From Cellvibrionaceae bacterium (GTDB lineage Bacteria > Pseudomonadota > Gammaproteobacteria > Pseudomonadales > Cellvibrionaceae), in the NCBI GenBank assembly GCA_024707385.1, contig JANPZW010000013.1, positions 1,001,465 to 1,065,464 of the forward strand: DNA of 64,000 nt. The letters are read 5' to 3'. The notes below the pieces were generated by a model, which was not told where the DNA came from, ran no database searches, and saw nothing but the letters and a program-made list of their open reading frames with translations. Both the position numbers and the translations under genes were made by a program. This document shows, piece after piece, positions 18,503 to 28,556 of the stretch (position 1 is the first letter of the stretch; every line of letters starts with the position of its first letter).

Positions 18503-18635
18503 CTTGAATTAAAAGTTCTTACCTGGGACCATTTCGAACCAGTCACAGTACTGCGTGTCAGTAACACCTCAATATCCGCTGCCGCCGTCTTCCGCGGTTG
18601 TCGCAGAACAACAAAAATCTTTAGGAATTGACCTG

Positions 18636-19064
18636 ATGAGTGAGCAAAATCGCCCTGATAAAAAACGTTTTCGCGGTTTGGGAATAGTCGTAACCGTCGT
18701 GTTTATCGCTGCCATGGCGAGCCTGGCGTTGCTGAATCTGCCCAAGGGCATAGATATGGATCTCGATAAAATCGGCACCGGCAAACCGGCGGTGGTATTC
18801 GTCTACGACAGCAATCTCTCTGTCAGCGGGATGCAGACGGAAGCCATGAATAAGCTGCGCGACGATTACGATGAAAAACTGAATTTTCTGGTGGCGGATG
18901 TGGGCAGGCCGCAGGCGCGCGATTGGTTGCAACGTAATCAGGCGCGCGCCGCCGAGTTATTTTTCTTCGATGCCCAGGGCAGCATACAGCAGCGCCAGAG
19001 CGCGCCCCTGTCCGCCGAGGAATTGGCGGCGATTATTCACAGCAAGCTGAACATTCACCAATAA
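18636..19064 (+). CDS. Membrane-anchored thioredoxin-fold-like protein
   Basis: A 142-residue protein from ATG 18636 (AGGA nine bases upstream). One N-terminal transmembrane helix follows a basic stretch (KKRFRGLGIVVTVVFIAAMA), so the rest should face the periplasm. The outer part reads KPAVVFVYDSNLSVSGMQTE, then LNFLVADVGRPQARDWLQ and RAAELFFFDAQGSIQQRQSA, the secondary-structure rhythm of a thioredoxin fold. There is no CxxC, so it would not be a redox enzyme. It lies 133 bp downstream of the hybrid kinase and may be an accessory. No family is recognised. Confidence 0.65.
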   Translation: MSEQNRPDKKRFRGLGIVVTVVFIAAMASLALLNLPKGIDMDLDKIGTGKPAVVFVYDSNLSVSGMQTEAMNKLRDDYDEKLNFLVADVGRPQARDWLQRNQARAAELFFFDAQGSIQQRQSAPLSAEELAAIIHSKLNIHQ

Positions 19065-19080
19065 AATGCAAGCGGGCCGG

Positions 19081-19410
19081 TCAGCGGATCAGCGCGACTA
19101 AAGCCGCGGCCATTGCGCCGCCCGCCACTATCCAGGAGATCACCAGGAGTGTTCGCAGCCGCGCCGTGTCACGCTGAATTTTTTCCGCGCCCAATTCGAT
19201 TCCCTGAATGGTCTGCTGCAGCTTTTCCGCCAGCACATGAATTGATTCGGCATTTTTGGTTGCCGCCGCCTGCAGCTCTTCAATTTGTTGCGCAACCACC
19301 GGATCCAGTTTTGCGGCGGCCGGTTTTTTGGTGAATGCGGGAATGGCCACAGTCGCAATTTGCGTGACGTGAGGCAGCAGGGCTTTGAGGATGGGAACTA
19401 TAGCGGCCAT
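19081..19410 (-). CDS. Small coiled-coil protein with C-terminal membrane helix
   Basis: A 109-residue protein. The N-terminus is hydrophobic (AAIVPILKALLPHVTQIATV). The middle is an Ala/Gln/Glu-rich coiled coil (VVAQQIEELQAAATKNAESI, LAEKLQQTI), and residues ~86-108 form a membrane helix (LLVISWIVAGGAMAAALVAL). It is the last gene after the GGDEF/EAL gene on the same strand, and its start lies about 70 bp from that gene's repaired stop, so they may be cotranscribed. The function is unknown. Confidence 0.6.
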   Translation of the reverse strand: MAAIVPILKALLPHVTQIATVAIPAFTKKPAAAKLDPVVAQQIEELQAAATKNAESIHVLAEKLQQTIQGIELGAEKIQRDTARLRTLLVISWIVAGGAMAAALVALIR

Positions 19411-19483
19411 AACAGAATACCCTTGAAAAGTCTGATCCCGGAGGCTCGCCCATCTACAGGTGGCCTGTCAACCGCTGGATCGA

Positions 19484-21920
19484 TCATGCGACCAGACAGC
19501 CATTTTCGAGCCACTCCGCGACCATCTCTCCCGGCATAGGCCGGCTGACGTAATATCCCTGGGCGATGCCACAACGACACTCGCGCAGGAAATTCAGTTG
19601 GGCCTCGTTTTCCACCCCCTTCGGCGACGATTTCCAGATTCAGCTTTTGCGCCAGCGCTATGCTGGCTTCCACAATTGCCGAATCACCCCGCTCGGTCTG
19701 CAAATCGCGAATAAAGGTCTGGTCGATCTTCAGCAGATTGATAGGAAATTTTTGCAGATAACTCAGCGATGAATAACCTGTGCCGAAATCGTCGATGGCA
19801 GTGCGCACACCGAGCCGCCGCAGTGCATTGAGGGCCACTACAGCCTCTTCCGGATCCTGCATGATGATGTTTTCGGTGATCTCCAATTCCAGCTTCTCTG
19901 CCGGCATTTTTTCTTCGCGCAGAATTCTGTGCACTTTGCTGAGGAAATCCCGGTCGCCAAATTGCAGTGCGGAGACATTGACGGAAATACGCACGTAACC
20001 AAAGCCTTGCGCGCGCAGAATACTGTGCTGGCGACAGGCCTGGCGGATGATCCATTCGCCCACCGGAACAATCAGACCGGAAGTCTCCAACAGACCGACG
20101 AAATCCGCCGGCGACACCAGACCGCGCGCGGAGTGATGCCAACGGATCAGCGCTTCCAGACCTATGATGGCGCCGCTGCTGAGATCCATTTGCGGCTGGT
20201 AGAAAAGGCTGAATTCATTTAATTCGACGGCGCGGCGCAGCTCCGCTTCGAGGAGGAGAATTTCGCGGCTGCGTGCATTCATCTCCGGCGCATAAAAACA
20301 ATATTGATTGGAGCCTGCCTTTTTGGCTTTGTACATGGCGGTGTCCGCATGCCGCAATAATTCCTCCGGCTGATCGCCATCCTCTGGATAGAGAGAGATG
20401 CCGGTGCTGAAGGTTGCATAGATTTCGTTGTCCTCAGTGAGGATCGGACGCTCGAATTCCTCCTGCAGCTTATTGACCACCGCCAGCACGTTTTGCGGTG
20501 TTCTGATGTCGGTGAGAATAATCGTGAACTCATCGCCGCCGTGGCGGGCAATGGTGTCATGGGGACGAAGACAGCGGCGCAGGCGTGTGGCGATCTGCGC
20601 GAGAAACTGATCTCCGGCGGCGTGGCCGAGGCTGTCATTGACGCGCTTGAAATTGTCCAGATCAATAAATAAAACGGCGACGTGATGATGGTTGCGTTTG
20701 GCCTGTTGCAGGGCGGAGCGGAACCGGTCGAGAAGCAGAAACCGGTTGGGCAGGCTGGTCAGACTGTCGTGAGTGGCCTGGTATTGCAGTTCGGTTTCAA
20801 ATTTTTTGCGCTCGGAAATATCCCGCGCGATGATCGAGAGATATTTCACCCGGCCGGTGTGATTTTTATGTGCGAGCACCACAACCGAATAAGGCGCGTC
20901 GCCGCCATCTGCCGGCAGATCGGTCTCGCCTGTCCATATACCGTCGCGCAAAACCTCCGGCAGCGTTGTTTTCAGCAAGCGGACAAAATGGATGGGGAAA
21001 ATATCATCGATCTGCCGACCTTTGACACTACCGGGGTCGGCAATTTTCAGAATGTGGCAACCGGCGGAATTCAAATACCACAACTTATTGGTGGGATGGA
21101 TAATGCAGACGATATCTGGCGTGGCTTCCAGAATGTCCGCCAGCCGTCTGCGACTTTCCTCCGCCAGTATCTTGCCGGTGATGTCCCGGCTGGTGGAAAC
21201 GAAGTGGGTGATTTCTCCGGCTTCATTCAGCAGCGGCGCGGTAACGCGTTCTTCATAAAATGCCCTGCCATCCTTGCGTCGCGTAATGCGGGTCACCCGG
21301 TGCTCGGCGACATCTTCCCCCGGCGCAAGCTCAGCGAAGGATTGCTCGGTGGGACACTGATTCTGGCGCGCGCGCAATTCCTCAATGTCATAGCCACTCA
21401 AACGTTCAAACGCCGGATTGATATATTCGATAAAACCGTCGCGGTCGCAAATGCAGATGCCGTCTGAACTTTGGGAAATGGCCAGCGACATTTTCCGCAG
21501 CATGCGCTCGGATTCATGGCGCTCAATGCGCACACGCGCTTCACGCAATTCTCGCTCGATCGTTGGCAGCAGGCGTTTGACATTGCCTTTCATGACATAG
21601 TCCTGCGCGCCGGCTTTCATAGCCGCCACGGCGGCGTCTTCGCCAATGGTGCCGGAAACGAAAATAAAGGGAGTTTCCACCGCTTGTGCGCGCAACATTG
21701 CCAACGCGCGCGTACCGCTGAACCCGGGCATGGAATAATCGGAAAGCACTATGTCCCACGATTGGGTCAGCGCCCGACTCATGTCACTCTCAGAATCCAC
21801 ACGTTGCCATTCCACGTCGTAACCCGCCTGTTGCAGAGAGTCTACGAGCAGCAAAGCATCATTTTCGTCGTCTTCGACGACCAGGGCTCGGAGCGGAATA
21901 TCGGCGCTGGTCTTGTTCAT
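19484..21920 (-). CDS. REC-PAS-PAS-GGDEF-EAL c-di-GMP signalling protein (C-terminus frame-repaired)
   Basis: From the N-terminus: a receiver (VVEDDENDALLL, VLSDYSMPGFSG), PAS with GFIEYINPAFERLSG, a second PAS, then GGDEF with ARHGGDEF intact, and EAL with LEALIRW, ELEITEN and AIDDFGTGYSSLSYL intact. Both catalytic cores look active, so it could make or degrade c-di-GMP depending on phosphorylation. The start at 21920 follows the receiver gene's stop by 8 bases. As written the frame derails after IVAEG and runs to 19398 with an atypical tail. Removing one C of the C5 run at 19615-19619 restores VAEGVENEAQLNFL ... GYYVSRPMPGEMVAEW and a stop at 19484. It is the third gene of a kinase-receiver-effector operon. 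Confidence 0.88.
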
Positions 21921-21928
21921 TTCATCAC

Positions 21929-22369
21929 TCACTTTGTCGGCGGGGGCTGATTGAGCAGCAGCCAATAAAGACCAAGTTGTCCTGCTGCACGCAGAAATTC
22001 ATCAAAGTCCACGGGTTTGCGCACGTAGCTGTTGGCGTGCAGGGTGTAGCCTTTGAGCCGGTCTTCGTCCTCATTGGATGAGGTCAGAATCACCACCGGT
22101 TGAAATTGCGTGCGCTCGTCGGCGCGGATGCGGCGCAAGACTTCCAATCCGTCGATTTTAGGTAATTTCAAATCCAGCAGCACCACTGCCGGCATATCCT
22201 CCAAATCGCGGCCGGCAAATTTTCCTGTGCCGAACATATAATCCAGAGCCTCAACACCATTGCGTGCGACCACAACCTCATTACCGATCCTGTTGGCCGA
22301 GAGCGCGTCCAGGGTAAGCAGCTCATCGTCTGGATTGTCTTCCACTAATAAAATGGCTTTGTTATTCAT
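21929..22369 (-). CDS. Single-domain response regulator (Rcp1/CheY-like)
   Basis: A stand-alone receiver of about 146 residues from ATG 22369. Motifs are LLVEDNPDDELLTLDAL (acidic pocket), VVLLDLKLPKIDGLEVL (phospho-Asp) and LTSSNEDEDR followed by KPVDFDEF (conserved Lys). The VxDNxxDExL style is that of receivers paired with phytochrome-like kinases. Its ATG overlaps the TGA of the upstream kinase (ATGA), a sign of translational coupling. It probably shuttles phosphate from that kinase, perhaps to the downstream REC-GGDEF-EAL protein. Confidence 0.9.
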   Translation of the reverse strand: MNNKAILLVEDNPDDELLTLDALSANRIGNEVVVARNGVEALDYMFGTGKFAGRDLEDMPAVVLLDLKLPKIDGLEVLRRIRADERTQFQPVVILTSSNEDEDRLKGYTLHANSYVRKPVDFDEFLRAAGQLGLYWLLLNQPPPTK

Positions 22370-24126
22370 GCCTGAACGCCCGTTTTTAATGTGAAATAAA
22401 ACGTGGTGCCTGTACCCACTTGGCTCTCCGCCCAAATTCGCCCACCGTGTTTATGGACGATGCGCTGAACAGTGGCGAGGCCTATGCCGGTGCCCGGGAA
22501 TTCACTGACGTCATGCAGGCGCTGAAAAGCGCCGAACAGTTTCTTGGCAAACGCCATATCAAAACCGGCGCCGTTATCACGCACAAAAAAGACTCGCTCC
22601 TCTCCCTGCTCCTGGCAGCCGATTTCTATAAAAGCAAAATCTTTCTGGCCGGTGAATTTCCAGGCGTTGTTGAGCAGATTGGTGAGCGCAATGCCTAGCA
22701 GACGGCGATCGCCGGAGGTGTGTAGATCCGGTTGAATATGACAGGTGACCTTGCGTTGAGGATTTGCCTGTTCCAGTTCGGCGCAGATTTCCCGCGCGAG
22801 AAGGCTGAGGTCAATATCCTCCCAATCGAGTCCCGTGCGCGATACACGGGAGAGATTGAGCAGATCGTCAATTAAATTGGCCATGCGCTGAGCCGCGCTG
22901 CGCACGCGTTGTAAGCGATCGCGGCCGCGCTCGTCGAGTATGTCGCCATAATCTTTTAACAAAGTGCTGGAAAAACCATCCATCGCACGCAGCGGAGCAC
23001 GTAAATCATGGGAGACAGAATAACTGAAGGATTCGAGCTCACGGTTGATGATCTCCAGCTCTGCGGTGCGGTTTGCCAGATGTTGGTTGAGTGTCTGGAT
23101 ATGTTCGTTCTGGCGTTTGCGTTCGGTGACATTTTCCAGAATCCCGTCAAACATCAATCCGTCGCCGCTGCGTTTGGCGGCAATGGTCAAGGAGCCAAAA
23201 AAATCGCTGCCATCAAGTTTGCGGAAGTGCAAATCCATTGTGTGCATACGGAAGTTCCCTTTTACGTGCTCCTGATAAATCATCCAGTCCTTGGCTTCAT
23301 AAAATAAGGATTGCAGGGTCCGGCTCATGAGTTCTTCCGCCGACGCGGCCGCAAAAATATCCACCATGGCGGGATTCACTTCGCGGAAATGAGTAATGTC
23401 TTTTCCCAGGATTCGGAAAACACCGACCGGCAGATTGGTAACCAGATCGCTCAGTCGTGTTTGTGCCGCAAGGCGCGCGGCTTCCGTTTCCTTGCGCGTG
23501 CTGATATCGCGAATAATCGCGGTGACCCATCGCTCTTCGCCAAAACTCGCCGGACTGAAACTGATTTCCACGGGAAACTCACTGCCATCTCTGCGCCTGC
23601 CGATGAGATCCGCATTGGTGCCGATGTGATCCGTATGTGTGCCGAAGGTGCGCGGGTTGGTTTGGGTTTGAGATTGCTGACGGTGGGCGAAGAATTCCTG
23701 GTGCATACGCTCTGGAATCAAAATCTCCATAGGGCGGCCGATCAATTCTTCACGGGTGTAACCAAACCAATTTTCGCTTTGGGCACTTGCCATGCGCACC
23801 ACGCCGTCTTTGTCCGTAATCACCACCGCGTCCGGCGCTGTGTCCAGGAGGATGCGGAAGCGCGCTTCGCTTAAACGGATCATTTTTTCCTGTTGTAAAC
23901 GCTCCATTTCCTTGCGTGCATAACTCCAGCTGGCAAAAGCGAGAACGCTGATGGAAATGGCGCCGGCAAGCACAAAGGAGTAACCAATTTGCTCGTGTTG
24001 TGCGAATTTATAAGGTTCCACGAGGGTGACAAAAGCGAGCCATAGCAGTACGGCCAGGACGATGCTGGAGGGAAAGAATATCCATGAAAAGTGCAAAAAT
24101 TTTTGCATCTTTATCGTATTCGTCAT
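22366..24126 (-). CDS. Membrane PAS-containing sensor histidine kinase
   Basis: About 586 residues. Two transmembrane helices lie near the N-terminus (FPSSIVLAVLLWLAFVTL and FVLAGAISISVLAFASW) with only ~15 residues between, so there is almost no periplasmic sensor. A PAS domain with PDAVVITDKDGVVRMASAQS and GRRRDGSEFPVEISFSP follows, then another PAS-like region (AKRSGDGLMFDGILENVTER). The phosphoacceptor box is SYSVSHDLRAPLRAMDGFS. The ATPase domain has NLLNNAWKFT, FVRDNGAGFDM and GTGIGLATVQRIV. The start at 24126 is chosen because residues upstream of it are not family-like; the frame is open to 24216. It heads the operon with the receiver and the c-di-GMP protein. Confidence 0.88.
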   Translation of the reverse strand: MTNTIKMQKFLHFSWIFFPSSIVLAVLLWLAFVTLVEPYKFAQHEQIGYSFVLAGAISISVLAFASWSYARKEMERLQQEKMIRLSEARFRILLDTAPDAVVITDKDGVVRMASAQSENWFGYTREELIGRPMEILIPERMHQEFFAHRQQSQTQTNPRTFGTHTDHIGTNADLIGRRRDGSEFPVEISFSPASFGEERWVTAIIRDISTRKETEAARLAAQTRLSDLVTNLPVGVFRILGKDITHFREVNPAMVDIFAAASAEELMSRTLQSLFYEAKDWMIYQEHVKGNFRMHTMDLHFRKLDGSDFFGSLTIAAKRSGDGLMFDGILENVTERKRQNEHIQTLNQHLANRTAELEIINRELESFSYSVSHDLRAPLRAMDGFSSTLLKDYGDILDERGRDRLQRVRSAAQRMANLIDDLLNLSRVSRTGLDWEDIDLSLLAREICAELEQANPQRKVTCHIQPDLHTSGDRRLLGIALTNLLNNAWKFTGQKDFAFIEIGCQEQGEERVFFVRDNGAGFDMAFAKKLFGAFQRLHDVSEFPGTGIGLATVQRIVHKHGGRIWAESQVGTGTTFYFTLKTGVQA

Positions 24127-24292
24127 TTTTATTGTTCTGCCTGACGCGCATATCTTACTCGATAAAAATAGCACAGGAAGATTTCCTGTCCTCTGGCTTG
24201 GCACACCAGGGCGCAATATTGACGCGTTTATTTGTGAGGTAAGAGTGAAGGAAGAGCAGGGAGAATTTGATGCTGGGAATTTTGTAATTAAA

Positions 24293-24317
24293 GCGGCAAT
24301 TCCTTATGCCGCCTTTT
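24293..24317. terminator. Hairpin terminator after the LplT-Aas gene
   Basis: Stem GCGGCA / TGCCGC with an 8-base loop. CTTTTT follows on the plus strand and TTTAATT on the minus strand. The minus-strand gene ends at 24323 directly before it, so it probably ends that transcript; the T-run is stronger in the other direction. Confidence 0.5.
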
Positions 24318-24322
24318 TAACT

Positions 24323-27300
24323 TCAACGAGATGATTCTGCAATGGCGAGTTGTTTGGCTTTGCCGAAATCCGTTTTCCCCGAGCCGAGTTTTGGCAGACT
24401 TTCCAAGCGGAACCATTCGGAGGGTAGCGCGAGCGGATTCAAACCTGCGTTAAGCATTTGAGGTTTGAGGCTTTCCGGCTGCAAATCAAAATTGTGCAGC
24501 GCCACCAGCTTCTCACCTTTTTTGGCATCCGGTAATGCAACGATGATGACTTCCTTTTCTGCGTCATCAAGCAGTGCACGAATGACATTTTCCACTGCAC
24601 CCAAACTTACCATTTCGCCAGCAATTTTGGCGAAACGGGAGTAGCGGTCGACAATAAACAAATAACCGTCTTCATCGATATAGCCTTTATCGCCAGTGAT
24701 GTACCAGCGTGTGCCGTAAATCTCTTTGATCACGCTGGCGGTTTTTTCCGCATTATTTAGATAACCCTGCATCACCTGCGCGCCGCCGATCAGAATCATG
24801 CCGGCTTCGCCAGTGGGCAGTTCAACAAAAGTTTCCGGATCGACGATCATGCAACTGGTGCCCGGCAGTGGCATGCCGACAGAGCCTGATTTATTGCCGC
24901 GCTGCACTTGAAAAGTTTGGGTTTCCATTTTGTCCGGCAGGTTGACGCTGGCAACCGGCGTCGTTTCGGTGGCGCCATAACCTTCAAAAAGTGGTTTATT
25001 AAATTTCAATTGAAAAGCGGTGCGCACGTCCTCGCTGAGTTTTTCTGCGCCGGCGACAACAACACGCAGACTGTCCAGCATCAGCGGCTGCACTTTATGA
25101 TTGCGGCAATAGAGGCGCAGGAAGGTGGAGGTTCCGCACATGATGGTCGCGCGGTAACGCGCAATGGCTTTGGCGCACCCCAACGCGTCCGTCGGATCGG
25201 CGTGACAAATCATCGGGCAGCCTTCGAGCAGCGGCAAAAATTGTGTGATGGTCAAACCAAAGGCGTGGAACAGCGGCAGGTTGGCGATGATTGCGTCGCG
25301 GTCCTCCATATTGAGCACTTCGGCCACCTGCTTAACATTCGCGACAATATTTTCGTGCGAGAGCATGACGCCTTTGGGAGCGCCTTCACTGCCGCTGGAA
25401 AACAAAATGGCCGCTGTGTCCTGGGAATTCTGTCGGCTCGTGTAGATGGTTTTCAACAACCAGCCTGGCGTGCATAACACGCCGATAAATGTGAGCAATT
25501 TTTCCCACACAGGAACGGCGCCGTTCAGCTGTTCCAGATCCACCACATCCAGATCCATAAACAATTCCTGCAGATGTATGCCGCGCGCTTCCAATTTGCG
25601 CATAAAACGGTTGGATGTGTAGATGGTGCGGATGCCGGCTTGATTTATCGCCTGCTCCAAAGCCTCCCGGCTCGCGGTGTAATTCAGATTGACGATGGTT
25701 TTGCCGGCCAGGAGCACCGCCATATTCATCAGCGCACCGGCGGCGCTGGTGGGCAGGAGAACTCCGATATTCTGTTCGAGTTTTTTCGGGCGCACACGAC
25801 GCGCCAATATCAGGCTGCCAGCGAGCGCCTGATTGCCGCTGAGTTCGCGATCCATGGTGAAATCCGCCAGCGCGAGATTGCTGCCGGTTTTTTTCGCGCT
25901 GGCAATCCAGGCGCGGCTGATGGTGGGCAGGGTTTTGACATGCTCATTCCAGGAGGTAATGCTCAAATCAAAAACCCGCCGCTTCAATACATCCGCTGTG
26001 GTGCTTTTCGGCAGCGGCGCGCCGAAGGCGACAATCAGATCGCGATTCAATAAGGAGGAATTGGCTTTCAGGCGCGCCGATGAGCGGGAAAATTGGCTGC
26101 CCCACAAACCGCGCAAATAAAAGGGCACTATAACGACGTCGTCATTCACCTGTTCGCAAGCGCGCTCGTAACCGCGGCGAAAATCCGCCAGGTGACCAGT
26201 GCGGCTGATGGTGCCTTCCGGGAACAGGCATACCACATCACCGCGATTTAACGCCTCGGCAACCTCTGTCAGCGCCTTGCGGCTGCGCGGGCCGGATTCG
26301 ATGGGAATGCAGCGGAATAAATCGAAAAACCATTTCAAATACCAGCGCTGATAAATTGAGCGCAGCATCACAAAGCGCAAGGGGCGCGGACAGGCGAGCT
26401 GCAGGATCGCCCAGTCAATCCAACTCACATGATTGCCCAGCAGAAGCACACCGCCTCGGGTGGGAATATTTTTCATGCCCTGCACCGCCACTTTATAGCG
26501 GCGCGACAGCAGGTAACCGAGGAGAAAACGCATCAGACTCTGCGGCAGTTGGCTCACCACGTAGACGCAGCCGATCACCGCGACCACGGCAATCAACATC
26601 AACAAAGTTTTACTGCTCCAGCCGAAATAGGCGAACACGGCGGTGAGAATCAGGAAACTCAGCATCACCATGTTCTGCACCCAGTTGTTGGCTGCGAGAG
26701 TTTTACCGAGTTCGTGCTCGCCGGCGTAATACTGGATCAGGGAATTTAATGGCACGATAAAAACGCCGCCGGCAAATCCGACAAACAAAAAAATCGCCGC
26801 AAATGCCCAGCCCGAGGTGGCGCCCGGCAGTAACCAAAGGCCGATGGCGATGCCCAATGCGCCGAGGGGCAGCAAACCGGTTTCGATGTAATTGCGGGAA
26901 AATTTACCCGCGAACATGGAGCCCAGGGCGATCCCTATTCCTGAGCAGGCAAGGATGCCCTGCACCAGAATGGTGTTGTCGTTGCCGAGCGTCTCTTTGT
27001 AGAACGCCGGGAAGGCGGCCAGCATGACCTGACCTACTGCCCAGAAGGTCGCCAAACCGATCACCGACAGACGGATCACGCGGCTGCGGCTTAACGGGCG
27101 TATGTCCTCTTTGAAGGTGCGACCGGTCAGGTAGCGCGACCAGGAAAATTGTTCGGTCACGCCGGTGGGCAGCTGCTCCGGCAGCCGGTACATCATCACC
27201 ACCTCAACCAGGCTGTTGAGGATCAGCAGAAATCCGATCGGCGCTATGGCGCGCAGCACTTCCGCTTCGGATTCCAGTCCGCCGGCGTAGCGGTAGCCCG

Positions 27301-27790
27301 TTTCGAACAGGACCGAGTAGACAAAAATGCCCGCGAGTATCGCCACTATGGAAAGTGCGGACACCACGCCATTGCCCTCGCCCAGGCGCTCTTTGCCAAA
27401 CATTTCCTTGATGTAGCCGTATTTGGCGGGGGAATAAATAGCGGATTGGGCGGCCAGCAAAAACGTCATGGCGAAAGCCGCCCAGAACCAGCCGAGGTAA
27501 TAGAAAAGTGTGATCAACACGGTGCACGCCACGGCCGCCCAGGCCGACAGGCGCATGACTTCGGTTTTGCGGAATTTGTCAGAGAGAAAACCGGCGGGGT
27601 TCAACAGCAGGATAAAGGGCAGCAGGATCAGGCTGTTGACCAGTGCGGTCAGCATAATTTGCGGCGGTCCGTCGTAGAGTTTGAAAACGGTATTTTGAAT
27701 GACGATCTTGTGGCCGAGATCGACAAAGGCATTCAAAAAAACAGCCGTAAAAAAGGGAATAGCGCCGGTGAAATGGCGTAACTTCTTCAT
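24323..27790 (-). CDS. LplT-PlsC-Aas fusion: lysophospholipid transporter / acyltransferase / acyl-ACP synthetase
   Basis: 1155 residues combining three activities used to re-acylate lysophosphatidylethanolamine. Residues ~1-410 are a 12-helix MFS transporter of the LplT type (AFVDLGHKIVIQNTVFKLYD at the start, SAIYSPAKYGYIKE). Residues ~430-640 are a PlsC acyltransferase with GNHVSWIDW (HX4D) and CLFPEGTISRTGHL. Residues ~660-1150 are an AMP-forming synthetase with AAILFSSGSEGAPKGVMLSH, FEGYGATETTP and WYITGDKGYIDEDGYLFIVD. In E. coli lplT and aas are two adjacent genes; here they are one chain. AAGGAT lies upstream of the ATG. It seems monocistronic. Confidence 0.92.
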   Translation of the reverse strand: MKKLRHFTGAIPFFTAVFLNAFVDLGHKIVIQNTVFKLYDGPPQIMLTALVNSLILLPFILLLNPAGFLSDKFRKTEVMRLSAWAAVACTVLITLFYYLGWFWAAFAMTFLLAAQSAIYSPAKYGYIKEMFGKERLGEGNGVVSALSIVAILAGIFVYSVLFETGYRYAGGLESEAEVLRAIAPIGFLLILNSLVEVVMMYRLPEQLPTGVTEQFSWSRYLTGRTFKEDIRPLSRSRVIRLSVIGLATFWAVGQVMLAAFPAFYKETLGNDNTILVQGILACSGIGIALGSMFAGKFSRNYIETGLLPLGALGIAIGLWLLPGATSGWAFAAIFLFVGFAGGVFIVPLNSLIQYYAGEHELGKTLAANNWVQNMVMLSFLILTAVFAYFGWSSKTLLMLIAVVAVIGCVYVVSQLPQSLMRFLLGYLLSRRYKVAVQGMKNIPTRGGVLLLGNHVSWIDWAILQLACPRPLRFVMLRSIYQRWYLKWFFDLFRCIPIESGPRSRKALTEVAEALNRGDVVCLFPEGTISRTGHLADFRRGYERACEQVNDDVVIVPFYLRGLWGSQFSRSSARLKANSSLLNRDLIVAFGAPLPKSTTADVLKRRVFDLSITSWNEHVKTLPTISRAWIASAKKTGSNLALADFTMDRELSGNQALAGSLILARRVRPKKLEQNIGVLLPTSAAGALMNMAVLLAGKTIVNLNYTASREALEQAINQAGIRTIYTSNRFMRKLEARGIHLQELFMDLDVVDLEQLNGAVPVWEKLLTFIGVLCTPGWLLKTIYTSRQNSQDTAAILFSSGSEGAPKGVMLSHENIVANVKQVAEVLNMEDRDAIIANLPLFHAFGLTITQFLPLLEGCPMICHADPTDALGCAKAIARYRATIMCGTSTFLRLYCRNHKVQPLMLDSLRVVVAGAEKLSEDVRTAFQLKFNKPLFEGYGATETTPVASVNLPDKMETQTFQVQRGNKSGSVGMPLPGTSCMIVDPETFVELPTGEAGMILIGGAQVMQGYLNNAEKTASVIKEIYGTRWYITGDKGYIDEDGYLFIVDRYSRFAKIAGEMVSLGAVENVIRALLDDAEKEVIIVALPDAKKGEKLVALHNFDLQPESLKPQMLNAGLNPLALPSEWFRLESLPKLGSGKTDFGKAKQLAIAESSR

Positions 27791-28170
27791 AGCTACAATC
27801 CTTTAGCGGGCAAGATGGTGCCGCGATTTTGTTGGTTGTTGTCCGATGCTGCTGTGGGCGGTTCGATTCAGCAGGAGGAGTATGGCGCAAAACGCCGTCC
27901 CGGTGGCGGCCGCAAGTGCGCGACTGGGTGGGAGAATTCGCTGTGCCTTGCCTCATTAGTCAGATCAAGCGAGGCATTTCTCCAAGCGGCTAATCTGTGT
28001 CTATAGTTAATCGGGTCGGCTGCACACCGTGACGCTGCGCATCACGGACCGTCTCGGTCCAACGTTCACGGTCAAGCCTGAAGCGCCCTAGCCGCTTGGC
28101 AGGGATTGGTACAGTTTGTGTTTAACAGCCAACGGTAACGAAACGACTGTCACAATTGGGGTACACCATC
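27791..28170. other. Divergent intergenic region
   Basis: 380 bp between the divergent LplT-Aas and CBM48 genes. It must hold both promoters, but I cannot place convincing -35/-10 pairs. No open frame with coding character is seen. Confidence 0.4.
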
Positions 28171-28479
28171 ATGAGTCTCGACAAGAAATACCTGAAATCC
28201 AAACCTGTCTGCAAAGTCAAATTCACCGCCCCGCCGGAACTCGCCAAAGATGCCAGAAAGATCTATCTGGCCGGCGACTTCAACAATTGGGATTTTCAAG
28301 AGACTCAGCTGAAAAGACAGAAAGACGGCACCTACGCGACAACTTTGGAATTGGAGGCGGGTGCGGAGTACGAATACCGCTATGTGCTCGATGGCGAGCG
28401 CTGGGAGAACGACTACACGGCGGACAAATATGTACCGAGCAAGATTTGCGCTGTCGATAATTCGGTAGTGGTGGTTTAG
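28171..28479 (+). CDS. CBM48-only (isoamylase N-terminal-like) glycogen-binding protein
   Basis: A 102-residue protein from ATG 28171, with GGGG about 10 bases upstream. It is essentially a single carbohydrate-binding module 48: KVKFTAPPELAKDARKIYLA, GDFNNWDFQETQLKRQKDG, then the aromatic binding face AEYEYRYVLDGERWENDYTA. In glycogen-branching enzymes and AMPK beta this module binds alpha-glucans. There is no catalytic domain or signal peptide, so it may be a cytoplasmic glycogen-binding or scaffold protein. A strong terminator follows. Short orphan CBM48 proteins are common in proteobacteria but their role is not established as far as I know. Confidence 0.85.
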   Translation: MSLDKKYLKSKPVCKVKFTAPPELAKDARKIYLAGDFNNWDFQETQLKRQKDGTYATTLELEAGAEYEYRYVLDGERWENDYTADKYVPSKICAVDNSVVVV

Positions 28480-28556
28480 ACGGGTGTTTGCAGCGAGTTG
28501 AGCTTTGCGCAGTTGCGAAGCAAGGCTGCCCCAAAATGATCAGTATCTCCTGAAAA

